A stretch of DNA of 64,000 nt from an uncultured Prevotellaceae bacterium (GTDB lineage: Bacteria; Bacteroidota; Bacteroidia; Bacteroidales; Bacteroidaceae): the NCBI GenBank assembly GCA_900316285.1, contig ONCG01000013.1, positions 62,001 to 126,000 of the forward strand, read 5' to 3'. This document shows positions 9,230 to 17,445 of this stretch, in pieces. How positions within the stretch are numbered: the first letter of the stretch is position 1; every line of letters begins with the position of its first letter. A program made the translations under genes and the position numbers. The notes beneath the pieces are model-generated. The model was not told the origin of the DNA and ran no database searches. It saw only the letters and a list, made by a program, of their open reading frames with translations.

Positions 9230-9802
9230 TTATTCCTCGTCCGTCGTCTCCTCCTCCACGACAATGGTATCGCTCTGCAAGCTCAAGCTCAGGCCGTCGA
9301 AGGCATTCAGGCGGTCAAGGAAGTCGGCAAGCGATGCATCGGGTTGCCACGTCATGATGAGTTTCATGCCGCGCAGGTCAGCATTGCGGAAGCTGACGGC
9401 CTTGCCATAGTGAGCCGACACCACGGCGAGGATGCTGTCCAGCGGCACGTTGTCGAAGGCGACAGGCAGCTCGTCATGCTGTGTGGGCTTTGCCACTTCC
9501 ACGCTTTGCGCGTCTCGGCTCGTCTCGCCGTTTGGAGGGGTGTTGGGGGTAAGACTCATCCATGCGGCAACCGCAATGCCGGCAAGGAAGAGGGAGCCGA
9601 CAAAGATGGCCGCGATGCGCAGCCAGCGGTGCGACGGCTTCACGGCTGGACCAATGGTCTGCTCAAACCGCTCCCATGCTGCCTGGGCATCGAGGTCGCT
9701 GTCGAGATCGTCCATCATGGCCTCCAACTGCTCGTCGGAATAATTCTCAGGGTGTTCCTGCATGTCGAGAAACAGCCTCTTATGGTCATCATTAGGTATC
9801 AT
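9230..9802 (-). CDS. FecR-like anti-sigma factor with DUF4974 C terminus
   Basis: The protein has 190 residues. An acidic N-terminal cytoplasmic part (about 1-57) is followed by a single membrane segment (about 60-82, LRIAAIFVGSLFLAGIAVAA). The periplasmic tail resembles the DUF4974 domain at the end of Bacteroidetes FecR proteins (FDNVPLDSILAVVSAHYGKA). It is short for the family because the central FecR domain seems reduced or absent. In FecIR systems this protein holds the sigma factor until a loaded STN receptor signals through it. It overlaps the sigma gene by four bases (ATGA at 9799-9802) and precedes two STN receptors, which supports the assignment. Confidence 0.85.
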   Translation of the reverse strand: MIPNDDHKRLFLDMQEHPENYSDEQLEAMMDDLDSDLDAQAAWERFEQTIGPAVKPSHRWLRIAAIFVGSLFLAGIAVAAWMSLTPNTPPNGETSRDAQSVEVAKPTQHDELPVAFDNVPLDSILAVVSAHYGKAVSFRNADLRGMKLIMTWQPDASLADFLDRLNAFDGLSLSLQSDTIVVEEETTDEE

Positions 9803-10329
9803 AGCATTTTCGGATTAAAATGTTTCTTGATTTCGTTGAGTGCGTGCGACAGATGTTTCCACACGGCCACGCGGCTGATGCCTTCGGCCGTGGCTATCTC
9901 GCTGTAGCGGAGGCCGTGGGTGAAGCGTTGATTGAGGATGCGCTGCTCCTGCTCCGACAGATGGCTGGCGGCAAACGCCATGATCTCGGCTATCAGCGCA
10001 TCGTCGTCGTCAGCAGCATCGGCAGCGACGGCAAGCTCAATGCCAGGGGTGCCGAGGGGCTGTCCGCCGCTGGCGATGCCCAGCCACGGCCTGTGCCTGA
10101 GCACCTTCAGGCAGCGGTTGCGGACGCTCGTCAGCAGGTAGCGCTCACAAGCCTCGTCCTGCCAGTCGGCGGTGCCGGCCGAGAGCGCCGTCCGTCCGCG
10201 CAGCAAGCTTTCGAAGATGTCGCTGATCACATCCTCGCCAGCCTGCTCGTCGTATAGTATCGTACGGGCCACACGCTGCATCTTGCCATAGTGCTGCACG
10301 AACAGCCTCGCCAGTGTTTCTTGTTCCAT
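9799..10329 (-). CDS. ECF (RpoE/FecI-type) RNA polymerase sigma factor
   Basis: The protein has region 2 (VRTILYDEQAGEDVISDIFE-like) and a region 4 helix-turn-helix (LRYSEIATAEGISRVAVWKH), the usual two-domain ECF layout in about 176 residues. I chose the ATG at 10329 (MEQETLARLF) over an upstream ATG at 10362, which lies at the edge of an intergenic decamer repeat. GGAAAAG just upstream could be a ribosome-binding site. It heads the operon sigma, anti-sigma, receptor, receptor and probably activates it. A TATTTTTG element at 10465..10458 (minus) could be the -7 box, divergent from the next gene's promoter. Confidence 0.88.
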   Translation of the reverse strand: MEQETLARLFVQHYGKMQRVARTILYDEQAGEDVISDIFESLLRGRTALSAGTADWQDEACERYLLTSVRNRCLKVLRHRPWLGIASGGQPLGTPGIELAVAADAADDDDALIAEIMAFAASHLSEQEQRILNQRFTHGLRYSEIATAEGISRVAVWKHLSHALNEIKKHFNPKML

Positions 10330-10362
10330 GTTCACTTTTCCATTCGCGGCATTGCCGCACAT

Positions 10363-10408
10363 TGTTACTTTGCCACTTTGTTACTTTGTTACCTTGTCAC
10401 TTTGTTAA
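10363..10408. repeat. GTTACTTTGT-type decamer repeat upstream of the sigma gene
   Basis: Several head-to-tail units of GTTACTTTG(T/C)CACTTTG form the 5' leader region of the sigma-factor operon. It belongs to the same family as the in-gene copies at 4249-4330 and 52543-52578. Confidence 0.85.
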
Positions 10409-10485
10409 TAACCCAACAGACACAGAAAATGCTAACCCTCAAGAGGCTTTTTCTTTGCAAAAATACAAAAAAAAGGAATAACATA

Positions 10486-10517
10486 TTTGGTGGTATTGTG
10501 TTTTTTATATAGTTTTG
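10486..10517 (+). promoter_or_regulatory. Bacteroidetes-type promoter abutting the DUF3667 start codon
   Basis: A TTTG -33 element (10486-10489) lies 20 nt before TAGTTTTG (10510-10517), a match to the TAnnTTTG -7 consensus. The ATG at 10525 is only 7 nt beyond the -7 element, so transcription would begin at or within a few bases of the start codon. Confidence 0.65.
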
Positions 10518-10524
10518 CAACAGA

Positions 10525-11616
10525 ATGAAGAAATATCTTACCTATCTGACAAACAAAGAGAAGCGGACAGCATGGCTGCGAGCATTCCGCATGTGGCAGC
10601 GCCGCCCCTACGAGGTGGCACCGCTGAAGAACGAGCGCCACGTGTGCTCGTCGTGCAAGACGGAGTTCACGGGCAACTACTGCCCGCGCTGCGGACAAGC
10701 GGCCGAGGTAGGGCGTTTTTCATTCAAGAAGGCACTGATGCTGTTCCTCGATGTGTGGGCCATCGGCAACCGCAGCATGCTGCGAAGCCTGCGCGACCTG
10801 ATGCTGCGCCCAGGCTACATGATTCGCGACTATCTGAGCGGCATGCGCTCCGCCTACTTCCCACCGTTTAAGATGTTCTTCCTGCTGGCAGCATTCTCGC
10901 TGATTGTTGAGTACGGCTTCGACCTGGGCCTTTCAGATGATAAAAAGGGCACCCCCACCGAGCAGACGACGGCAGTGCCAGCCGACTCACTAAAAGAGAG
11001 CACTGCCAAAGCCGAGCAGACAGCAGCATTGCCGGCAGACTCGCTGAAAGAGACTACAGCCAAAGCCGAACAAACGGCGGCAGTGCCGGCTGACTCGCTG
11101 AAGAAGGACTCTGTCCGGCAGTCGTCAAAGGCTGAAAGGTTGGCTGACAGATTGTTGGAGGTAGGGAAAAAGTTCGAGGAGGCGTCAAAGGACAGCAAGA
11201 AGATGGACACGCCGATAGTAAACGCTTTAGTGTACACTATCAAAGCACTAAACAAACTCTGGGACAAGAACCCCGCCGTCTTCGCCTTGTTGATGCTGAT
11301 GCTGTTCTCGTTGCCGCTGTACCTGTTCCTGCGCCATTCGCCGAACGTCCCCGACCTGCGCTATTCCGAGTTCGTCGTGGTGCTGGTCTACACCGCGAAT
11401 GTCTACAGTATTTACTCCATTATCGGCGACCTGCTGGGGTCTGTCGTCATCCAACTATTCGCGGTGTTCATGATCTTCGTGACGCTCCAGCAATTCTCCG
11501 GCTATTCCAAGAAGCGCCTGCTGGGCTATGTCACGCTGACGCAAATCATCGTCGCCACCGTGCTCATCGCACTGATCGCACTGGTGATCTACCTGCTGTA
11601 CCTTTCTCTGGAATAA
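10525..11616 (+). CDS. DUF3667 family membrane protein with an N-terminal zinc ribbon
   Basis: The 363-residue protein has a CxxC...CxxC zinc ribbon at about 37-55 (CSSCKTEFTGNYCPRCGQAA). The family's conserved block follows (GNRSMLRSLRDLMLRPGYMI and YFPPFKMFFLL). Further membrane segments lie near 245-270 and 330-360. Between about 140 and 195 there are three tandem copies of an 18-residue alanine- and threonine-rich unit (EQTAALPADSLKETTAK type), a likely flexible linker that can vary in copy number. The function of DUF3667 is unknown. It is divergent from the sigma-factor operon. The start lies next to a promoter, so the mRNA may be leaderless. Confidence 0.85.
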   Translation: MKKYLTYLTNKEKRTAWLRAFRMWQRRPYEVAPLKNERHVCSSCKTEFTGNYCPRCGQAAEVGRFSFKKALMLFLDVWAIGNRSMLRSLRDLMLRPGYMIRDYLSGMRSAYFPPFKMFFLLAAFSLIVEYGFDLGLSDDKKGTPTEQTTAVPADSLKESTAKAEQTAALPADSLKETTAKAEQTAAVPADSLKKDSVRQSSKAERLADRLLEVGKKFEEASKDSKKMDTPIVNALVYTIKALNKLWDKNPAVFALLMLMLFSLPLYLFLRHSPNVPDLRYSEFVVVLVYTANVYSIYSIIGDLLGSVVIQLFAVFMIFVTLQQFSGYSKKRLLGYVTLTQIIVATVLIALIALVIYLLYLSLE

Positions 11617-11628
11617 AGACGATGGCAA

Positions 11629-11700
11629 ATAAGATGACTGTACAAGCATCTTATCCCCACAACGCATAGACTTCATAAAGTAAAACATCATGTTTTACTT
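11629..11700 (+). terminator. paired stem-loops after DUF3667
   Basis: Two strong inverted repeats follow the gene: ATAAGATG/CATCTTAT (11629-11654) and AAGTAAAACA/TGTTTTACTT (11678-11700). The second is almost perfectly palindromic, so it could be a bidirectional terminator or an operator. The region 11701-11809 shows nothing else. Confidence 0.5.
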
Positions 11701-11809
11701 CATCACCCCTACGCTTTCGAACCAAAAGGCCATAGCTGGTGATGAACAAGAACAACCATTTCAAATCTTTTATTCCGCAATACTGCTCATAATTTTTTCC
11801 ACCTAAAAC

Positions 11810-11840
11810 TTGGTATTTTAAACAATTCTTTGTATCTTTG
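11810..11840 (+). promoter_or_regulatory. strong Bacteroidetes promoter for the leader RNA
   Basis: TTGG (11810-11813) and TATCTTTG (11833-11840) are separated by exactly 19 nt, the canonical -33/-7 layout. The predicted start of transcription is near 11846. No open reading frame begins for almost 400 nt apart from a doubtful one. Confidence 0.85.
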
Positions 11841-11845
11841 CAACG

Positions 11846-12168
11846 TTCTCTAACCGAAGACTGCCTGCAGGGGTGGGAAAATAGGAAGGGGAATCTATAT
11901 ATAGAAATAAGCGTTTACTTGACGCTTTGTGCTTGACGCATTGGAATCTGGCAGTTTCAAACTGATTGTCAAGAACAGAGCAACGGTAGATGCTCATGGG
12001 TGTGTAATATCCATTTGCAAGTTACGACTACTGTTTATAGCAATTGTTGTAACCGATAGTGTATATCTACATATCGGCGTGGGCTTCGGCGTTGCTCGTT
12101 CAACAATCAGGGCGATGCCAGAGCCTCAATGCGTGGGACGAGTAACAGGTAAGACTCCCACGCTTTTT
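11846..12168 (+). ncRNA. long structured leader RNA ending in a terminator with a competing antiterminator
   Basis: The segment between the promoter and the terminator is about 320 nt. It ends with GCGTGGGA (12131-12138) pairing TCCCACGC (12156-12163), followed by TTTTT. An upstream GCGTGGG (12077-12083) can pair with the same CCCACGC. GTTGCTCGTT (12091-12100) can pair with GACGAGTAAC (12137-12146) over ten positions, allowing G-U pairs, and this overlaps the terminator's left arm and loop. These exclusive pairings are the architecture of an attenuator or riboswitch. A possible 102-residue frame (11929-12237) crosses it but looks like accidental coding. It precedes the DUF2971, BspA and C10 genes. 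The class was not recognised. Confidence 0.6.
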
Positions 12169-12243
12169 GTATATATACGCAAACATCATTATCAACCATC
12201 CAAAAGAGGGAGCAGGCTGGAATATCTAAGATATTAGAAATAT

Positions 12244-13167
12244 ATGGTATACCATTTTACAAATCTAAATAGCTTTGAAAACATATTTAAAAGTATAGCT
12301 AAACCCAAAGGCAGATATCTGACTTTCTGGGCCAGTAGAATATATGAGATGAACGACCCATTAGAGATGGTTTTAGGTGTACCCATAATTAAGGAAGCGA
12401 TCAGTGCTTTCGAGGAGGGAAGAGACATAGAAGAAAAATATAAGTTATCAACATATCAAAACGTTGTAAAAGTTGTTGAGAATACAAAATCTTTGGATGA
12501 TTCTATTCTCATTAAGCATATTGGTAAATATCAGAGGGATCCTTTTATTCTTTCTTTCTGTAGAATTAATGAGGACACCATAAATAATGAGCTACCTCTG
12601 TGGACAACCTACGGAAATTCTGGAGAAGGCATTTGTATGGGGTTTGATGAGGGGATGTTCAGATTTAAAGAGGATGCAGACTTCAAATACTCAGCATATA
12701 ACATTGCTTACCTTGTGGAAAACATGACTGAACGTTTGAATAACCAAGATACCATTTTTCAAATGCGCACCCATTTTCAAAACGAATATGAAAAATATTT
12801 AAAAATTGTTCATGCCATCCATAATGAGGAGGATATATTAGATGCGATGAGAACATCAATAGCTTCAATGGCCTCATTTGTTGGCGCATTTACTAAAGTT
12901 GCAGATTATGAATATGAAAACGAATACAGAATTGCAATATTTCCTAAAGATGATATTATTGAACAAAAGCGTGTTAATTTTCGATTGTCTACATCAAACA
13001 ACCTTATATCATACATTTGCATTCCTTTACCTATCGAAAGTTTAAAAAAAATAATTGTAGGCCCATGCGTATCTGACATGACATTAAATAATCTATATGA
13101 ACAAATGAAGACTCTGGGTATAAATGTTAAACCTAAGAAAACAGATATTTTATTTAGAAATCTATAA
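12244..13167 (+). CDS. DUF2971 family protein
   Basis: The 307-residue protein begins MVYHFTNLNSFENIF and keeps the family's landmarks: a HFTNLN-type opening, an NDPLE motif near 40, and LSFCRINEDTINNELPLWTTYGNSGEGICMGF-type wording around 98-130 (quoted in parts: LSFCRINED, LWTTYGNSGEGICMGF). DUF2971 proteins are cytoplasmic and of unknown function; some are found near mobile or defence genes. The gene is markedly more AT-rich than its neighbours before 11600 and after 16600, which suggests that this gene and the next two arrived together. It starts 80 nt after the leader terminator. Confidence 0.8.
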   Translation: MVYHFTNLNSFENIFKSIAKPKGRYLTFWASRIYEMNDPLEMVLGVPIIKEAISAFEEGRDIEEKYKLSTYQNVVKVVENTKSLDDSILIKHIGKYQRDPFILSFCRINEDTINNELPLWTTYGNSGEGICMGFDEGMFRFKEDADFKYSAYNIAYLVENMTERLNNQDTIFQMRTHFQNEYEKYLKIVHAIHNEEDILDAMRTSIASMASFVGAFTKVADYEYENEYRIAIFPKDDIIEQKRVNFRLSTSNNLISYICIPLPIESLKKIIVGPCVSDMTLNNLYEQMKTLGINVKPKKTDILFRNL

Positions 13168-13179
13168 AACCATATTATT

Positions 13180-14937
13180 ATGAAACAGAAAAAAATCTTA
13201 TTCACGCTGGCATTTTTATGCCTACAGACAACGCAATCTTTATTTGCCTATGATTTCAAGGTAGATGGAATAGGTTATGACATTACTTCTGTTACCAACA
13301 TGGAAGTAGAGGTTGCAGCAATTGAAATTTACGATACAAAAGTTGTTGTTCCGTCAACGGTAACTTTTGATGGCAAAACTTTTTCAGTAACATCATTAAG
13401 AGGCGCTACCAGCATTAATAGCTATACACGTGATAGATGGTCTTTTAGTGGTGGTGCTTTTAATGGTTTAAGCTGGATTGAAGAAATTGTATTGCCAAAC
13501 ACTATTAAAGTAATTCCAAAAGCATGCTTTCCAGGATGTACAAGCCTTATCTCTATTCACCTTCCGCAAAAACTTGAAGTCATTGAAGATCATGCATTTC
13601 ATGGCTGTAAATCTCTTGTAAACATAGAAATTCCCAGTACTGTATCCATGATTGGTTATGAGGCATTTAGACAATGTAGCAGTATAAAGAGTCTTTCTTT
13701 GCCTTCAGACGCAGAAATTGAAGGCTATATGGCATTTGAAGGCTGCAAAAGTCTAGAATCTATTGTCATACCGCAATATTTTGGAAAGAAAGATTCCAAT
13801 AGTAAGGCTTTTAGTGGATGTACTAATCTCGTAAGCGTTATATTTGCAGATTATTATTATAACCGCTCTATTGGGCCAGAAATGTTCCAACAATGTAATA
13901 GTTTAAAGACAATCATATTATCTGATAGTATAAATATAATCGGAGGACAAGCTTTTTGTGGGTGCTCAGAATTGAAAAGCATAAAACTTCCTTTACAACT
14001 AAAACACATTTACGGAACCGAGGTCTTTAAAGACTGTTCTCAACTTAATAATATTACTTCACCCAATAAATATCCACCTCAAATAGATAATGCAAACAAC
14101 TTCTCTGGGGCAACATTACTAAATGGTACATTATATGTTCCAAGAGGCTGCGTGTCTGATTACCGTAATGCAGAAGGATGGAAAGAATTTGTAAACATCC
14201 GCGAAATTGGACAAGAGGAATCTTTCTCTCTAAACGCATATTGCAACAAAGGTGGCAGCCTGAACATCAATGGACAAACTATTAGTAATCAGGTTTTGTC
14301 CGTAGATGTTTCCAGAAACCAGAGTATTACCATCTCCATTACTCCTGATGATGGTTATTATATCAAATCGGTTACACTCAATGGAAGAGATGTAAAGGAC
14401 GATTTGTACAACAATACCTATACAATCGCTCAAATTAAGGAAGATATTGACTTTAGAGTAGAATTTGCTAAGGTAGCGACCTTCCTGAGCCTCAAACAAC
14501 CGACTGGAAGTATGGATATTGTTGTCAAGGAAGGAGAGTCACAAACAATTCGGCTTGTTCCCGAAAGTGGATACACAATACATAGTGTTACTTACAACGG
14601 CAAAGATGTGACCAACCAATTAGCAGAAGATAATACTTTCGTTACCCCTGAAATTACCGATAATTCGGTACTATATGTAATTTATGAGAATGGAGACAAT
14701 CCGCCTGTGAGTCATGCAAAATACCTCACCATCAAACATTCGGAGAATGGTGTCGTGAAGCAGAAAATCACTTTGGGACGCTCTTACACCTATAAAATTT
14801 CGCCCGTTAGTGGTCAAAAACTGACAGCCTTATATTTCAATGGCGTAGACGTTACTTCGGAAATCAAAGGAGACAAGTTCACTACACCTATTCTGAACGA
14901 TAATGCTACATTAGAAGTTGAATTCGAAGATAGATGA
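13180..14937 (+). CDS. BspA-like leucine-rich repeat surface protein
   Basis: The 585-residue protein has a signal peptide (about 1-23). A run of LRR_5/BspA repeats fills about 60-330, with the pattern of LPNTIKVIPKACFPGCTSL and IPSTVSMIGYEAFRQCSSI. Three C-terminal repeats of the type SVTYNGKDVTNQLAEDN end the protein (about 350-585). BspA proteins are exported adhesins of oral and gut Bacteroidales. No sorting domain is evident at the C terminus. It overlaps the C10 protease gene by four bases (ATGA) and shares its C-terminal repeat, so the two are probably co-translated. AT-rich like its neighbours. Confidence 0.85.
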   Translation: MKQKKILFTLAFLCLQTTQSLFAYDFKVDGIGYDITSVTNMEVEVAAIEIYDTKVVVPSTVTFDGKTFSVTSLRGATSINSYTRDRWSFSGGAFNGLSWIEEIVLPNTIKVIPKACFPGCTSLISIHLPQKLEVIEDHAFHGCKSLVNIEIPSTVSMIGYEAFRQCSSIKSLSLPSDAEIEGYMAFEGCKSLESIVIPQYFGKKDSNSKAFSGCTNLVSVIFADYYYNRSIGPEMFQQCNSLKTIILSDSINIIGGQAFCGCSELKSIKLPLQLKHIYGTEVFKDCSQLNNITSPNKYPPQIDNANNFSGATLLNGTLYVPRGCVSDYRNAEGWKEFVNIREIGQEESFSLNAYCNKGGSLNINGQTISNQVLSVDVSRNQSITISITPDDGYYIKSVTLNGRDVKDDLYNNTYTIAQIKEDIDFRVEFAKVATFLSLKQPTGSMDIVVKEGESQTIRLVPESGYTIHSVTYNGKDVTNQLAEDNTFVTPEITDNSVLYVIYENGDNPPVSHAKYLTIKHSENGVVKQKITLGRSYTYKISPVSGQKLTALYFNGVDVTSEIKGDKFTTPILNDNATLEVEFEDR

Positions 14938-16436
14938 GTATGAAAAAGTTTGTAATACTATTAGCTGTTCTTTTTGTGTCTGTTATTTGCAATGCCCAAA
15001 GCCGCACAGATGCAGAAATGGACTCGATTGCTCTCTCCGTATTGGGACAGAACGCTCAGTTCGCAAAAGGAAGAGCCAAAGAGCAGATGATATTTGACAA
15101 AGAGCGATTAGAAAACCTGACTGTTCTAAGTAATGGTTCTGGTGCAGTAATCGTTTCCAACGGCAAGGATGCTGTTCCCGTACTGGGCTATACGTTCGAC
15201 TATCATGCTAAGAAAGAACTGCCATGTGGATATAAGTGGTGGTTGGAGGCTATTAATCAATCTTTGTCGAAAAACAATAACCTCAAAGTTGTCATTGCTC
15301 CTCCTTCAAACTATCCTTCGAAGGTTGAACCGATCTTGACATGTCATTGGCACCAAAACAGCCCGTATAATAGCCTTTGTCCGAAGAACACGATTGCAGG
15401 ATGCGTAGCCATTGCTTTAGCACAGATATTATACACTTATAAGTACCCTGTTCACGGTTTAGGGCAGAAATCTTACATATGGAAAGATCAGACATTATCG
15501 GCAAACTTCGAGAACACCTATTATGACTGGGAACATATGTTAGATAAATATTCAAACAAGTCATACACAGATCAGCAGAAATATGCTGTTTCCGAGTTAG
15601 TATATCATTGTGGTGTTGCTGTGAGTATGTATTATGGATTTAATGCTAGTTCTGCCTCAAATACTAGTATAAGATATGCGCTGATTAATCATTTTGACTA
15701 TCAAACAGAAACTTATAAATACCGATCTTCGTATTCTAATGAAGAATGGATGAAGATGATTTTTTCTGATCTCAGCCAAGGTAAGCCTATAGCATATAAA
15801 GGTGAGAATGAGGAAGGCCAGACTGGACATGCCTTCGTCTTGGATGGTTACGATGCAAAGGGACTGATACATGTTAATTGGGGATGGGGTGGTTCCGAAG
15901 ATGGTTATTACGATTTATCTCTAATATGGTCACATAACCAAGAGATGATTCATGGCATAACCCCACAGGATAATACAATTGACAAGAACACTTATCTTTC
16001 TGTTCAGCACGCCATGAATGGTTCTATTCAAATGGTCGTAGAAAAGGAAGAATCGTACGAGTACAAATTAGAACCAGCTGATGGTTGGCATATCCATTCG
16101 GTGACGTTTAATGGTAAGGATGTGACGAGTGAACTGACAATAGATAATGATTACAAGACTCCTGTTATTACAGCAAATTCATCTTTAAATGTTGCCTACG
16201 AGAAGACTGGCTCGAAGATTGTACTCAACGAAAGCCAACTGCGAGTGAATGCATATGGAAATATCATCAGCATTACTCATGCTGAAAATGGAGAGTTAAT
16301 CACAGTTTACAATGTGGATGGAAAAAACGTGACAAGCATGAAAACTGACAAGCAAGGTTCTGCACGTTTTGTTCTCCCTGAAAACCAGACGTATATCGTG
16401 AAAGGGCAATACAAGACTGTAAAGGTGAGGCTGTAA
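14934..16436 (+). CDS. secreted C10 family (streptopain-like) cysteine protease
   Basis: The protein has a signal peptide (about 1-22) and a prodomain. The C10 catalytic core shows the nucleophile in AGCVAIALAQ (Cys157 from 14934) and the histidine in GHAFVLDGYD (His299), followed by the VNWGWGGSEDGYYDLS block. Streptopain-like proteases cleave host proteins outside the cell. The end carries one SVTFNGKDVTSELTIDN-type repeat, as in the preceding BspA protein, and a tail ending in KTVKVRL. Start codons at 14934 (ATGA overlap) and 14940 (MKKFVILL) are both possible; the second gives the more usual signal peptide. Confidence 0.88.
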   Translation: MSMKKFVILLAVLFVSVICNAQSRTDAEMDSIALSVLGQNAQFAKGRAKEQMIFDKERLENLTVLSNGSGAVIVSNGKDAVPVLGYTFDYHAKKELPCGYKWWLEAINQSLSKNNNLKVVIAPPSNYPSKVEPILTCHWHQNSPYNSLCPKNTIAGCVAIALAQILYTYKYPVHGLGQKSYIWKDQTLSANFENTYYDWEHMLDKYSNKSYTDQQKYAVSELVYHCGVAVSMYYGFNASSASNTSIRYALINHFDYQTETYKYRSSYSNEEWMKMIFSDLSQGKPIAYKGENEEGQTGHAFVLDGYDAKGLIHVNWGWGGSEDGYYDLSLIWSHNQEMIHGITPQDNTIDKNTYLSVQHAMNGSIQMVVEKEESYEYKLEPADGWHIHSVTFNGKDVTSELTIDNDYKTPVITANSSLNVAYEKTGSKIVLNESQLRVNAYGNIISITHAENGELITVYNVDGKNVTSMKTDKQGSARFVLPENQTYIVKGQYKTVKVRL

Positions 16437-16462
16437 CATTTCATCATATAGGAATTATGTCA

Positions 16463-16507
16463 AACGGGCAACCATAGGTTTTAGGCTGATGGTTGCCTGT
16501 TTTAATT
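16463..16507 (+). terminator. rho-independent terminator after the C10 gene
   Basis: ACGGGCAACCAT pairs with ATGGTTGCCTGT (one G-U) around a 13-nt loop, followed by TTTTAATTT. It closes the DUF2971-BspA-C10 unit 30 nt after the stop. Confidence 0.8.
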
Positions 16508-16590
16508 TCCCACAATATTGCTCAGGACTAGGTCTCGTTAAAAATTATTATAAGATGATGATGATAGTGGGATAATTGGTAGATAATCGT

Positions 16591-16598
16591 TACCTTTG
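16591..16598 (+). promoter_or_regulatory. -7 promoter element before the TerB-DnaJ gene
   Basis: TACCTTTG followed by CA is a full -7 match 28 nt before the chosen start at 16626. A -33 element at the normal distance is not clear. Confidence 0.6.
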
Positions 16599-16625
16599 CA
16601 TAGAAACAAAGGGAAAAACAAGCAA

Positions 16626-17444
16626 ATGGCAATAGGAAAATGGATTGGAGGCTTCCTGGGGTTCATCACAGCAGGCCCGTTGGGAGCACTGTTGGGCTAT
16701 GTGTTGGGATCCCTCTTCGATGGGGGACTGGACTTGGTGAACGGCCCCGACCAGAACTACAACAACCGGGAGTATGACGACAGCGACGCCTATCGACGCT
16801 ATCAGGAGTATCGGCAGCGGCAGACGTATGAGGGACAGCGCAACTCGTTCCTGTTCTCGCTGCTGGTGCTGGCAGCTTACATCATTCGCGCCGATGGCAA
16901 GGTGATGCACTCGGAGATGGAGCTGCTGCGCAACTTCCTGCGCCAGAACTTCGGGCCGCAGGCAGTGACGCAGGGTGAGGATATCGTGAAAAAGCTGTTC
17001 GAACGGCAGAAGCAAGAGGGTGCAGCTTATCGTAACACCATTCGCCAGGCCTGCCAACAGATCGCTATGAACATGGACTATTCGCAGCGGCTGCAGCTGG
17101 TGAGTTTCCTGGTGATGATAGCACAGGCCGACGGCAACGTGGTGCAGGCCGAGATACAGGCGCTGCGCGACGTGGCGGCCTCGTTGGGACTGTCGGCTGC
17201 CGATGTAGAGTCGATGTTGAACCTGCGGTCAGGGAAGGACGACCTGGAGGCAGCCTACAAGGTGCTGGGCATCTCGCCCTCGGCTACCGACGACGAGGTG
17301 AAGGCAGCCTATCGCCAAATGGCACTGAAACACCACCCCGACCGTGTAGCGAAGTTGGGCGAGGATGTCAGGAAGGCTGCCGAGAAGAAATTCCAGGAAA
17401 TCAACGACGCAAAGGATAAGATTTATAAGGCGAGAGGGCTGTAG
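16626..17444 (+). CDS. TerB/DnaJ-domain co-chaperone-like protein
   Basis: From MAIGKWIGGF the protein has a glycine-rich hydrophobic N terminus (FLGFITAGPLGALLGYVLGS, about 8-27). A TerB-like helical domain follows (AYIIRADGKVMHSEMELLRN, about 80-200). A C-terminal J domain (about 208-272) has the diagnostic HPD in YRQMALKHHPDRVAKLGED. J domains stimulate the Hsp70 DnaK ATPase, and the layout resembles DjlA-type membrane co-chaperones. A TTG at 16596 in the same frame lies within the promoter element and is not the start; the ATG at 16626 has GGGAAA upstream. The gene is followed directly by a hairpin repeat array. Confidence 0.85.
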   Translation: MAIGKWIGGFLGFITAGPLGALLGYVLGSLFDGGLDLVNGPDQNYNNREYDDSDAYRRYQEYRQRQTYEGQRNSFLFSLLVLAAYIIRADGKVMHSEMELLRNFLRQNFGPQAVTQGEDIVKKLFERQKQEGAAYRNTIRQACQQIAMNMDYSQRLQLVSFLVMIAQADGNVVQAEIQALRDVAASLGLSAADVESMLNLRSGKDDLEAAYKVLGISPSATDDEVKAAYRQMALKHHPDRVAKLGEDVRKAAEKKFQEINDAKDKIYKARGL

Positions 17445-17445
17445 G

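Noticed and set aside
11929-12237. A 102-residue ORF in the leader region
   Set aside because: It overlaps the terminator and antiterminator pairings, has no ribosome-binding site and no recognisable domain. I treat the region as RNA, though a short leader peptide cannot be excluded.
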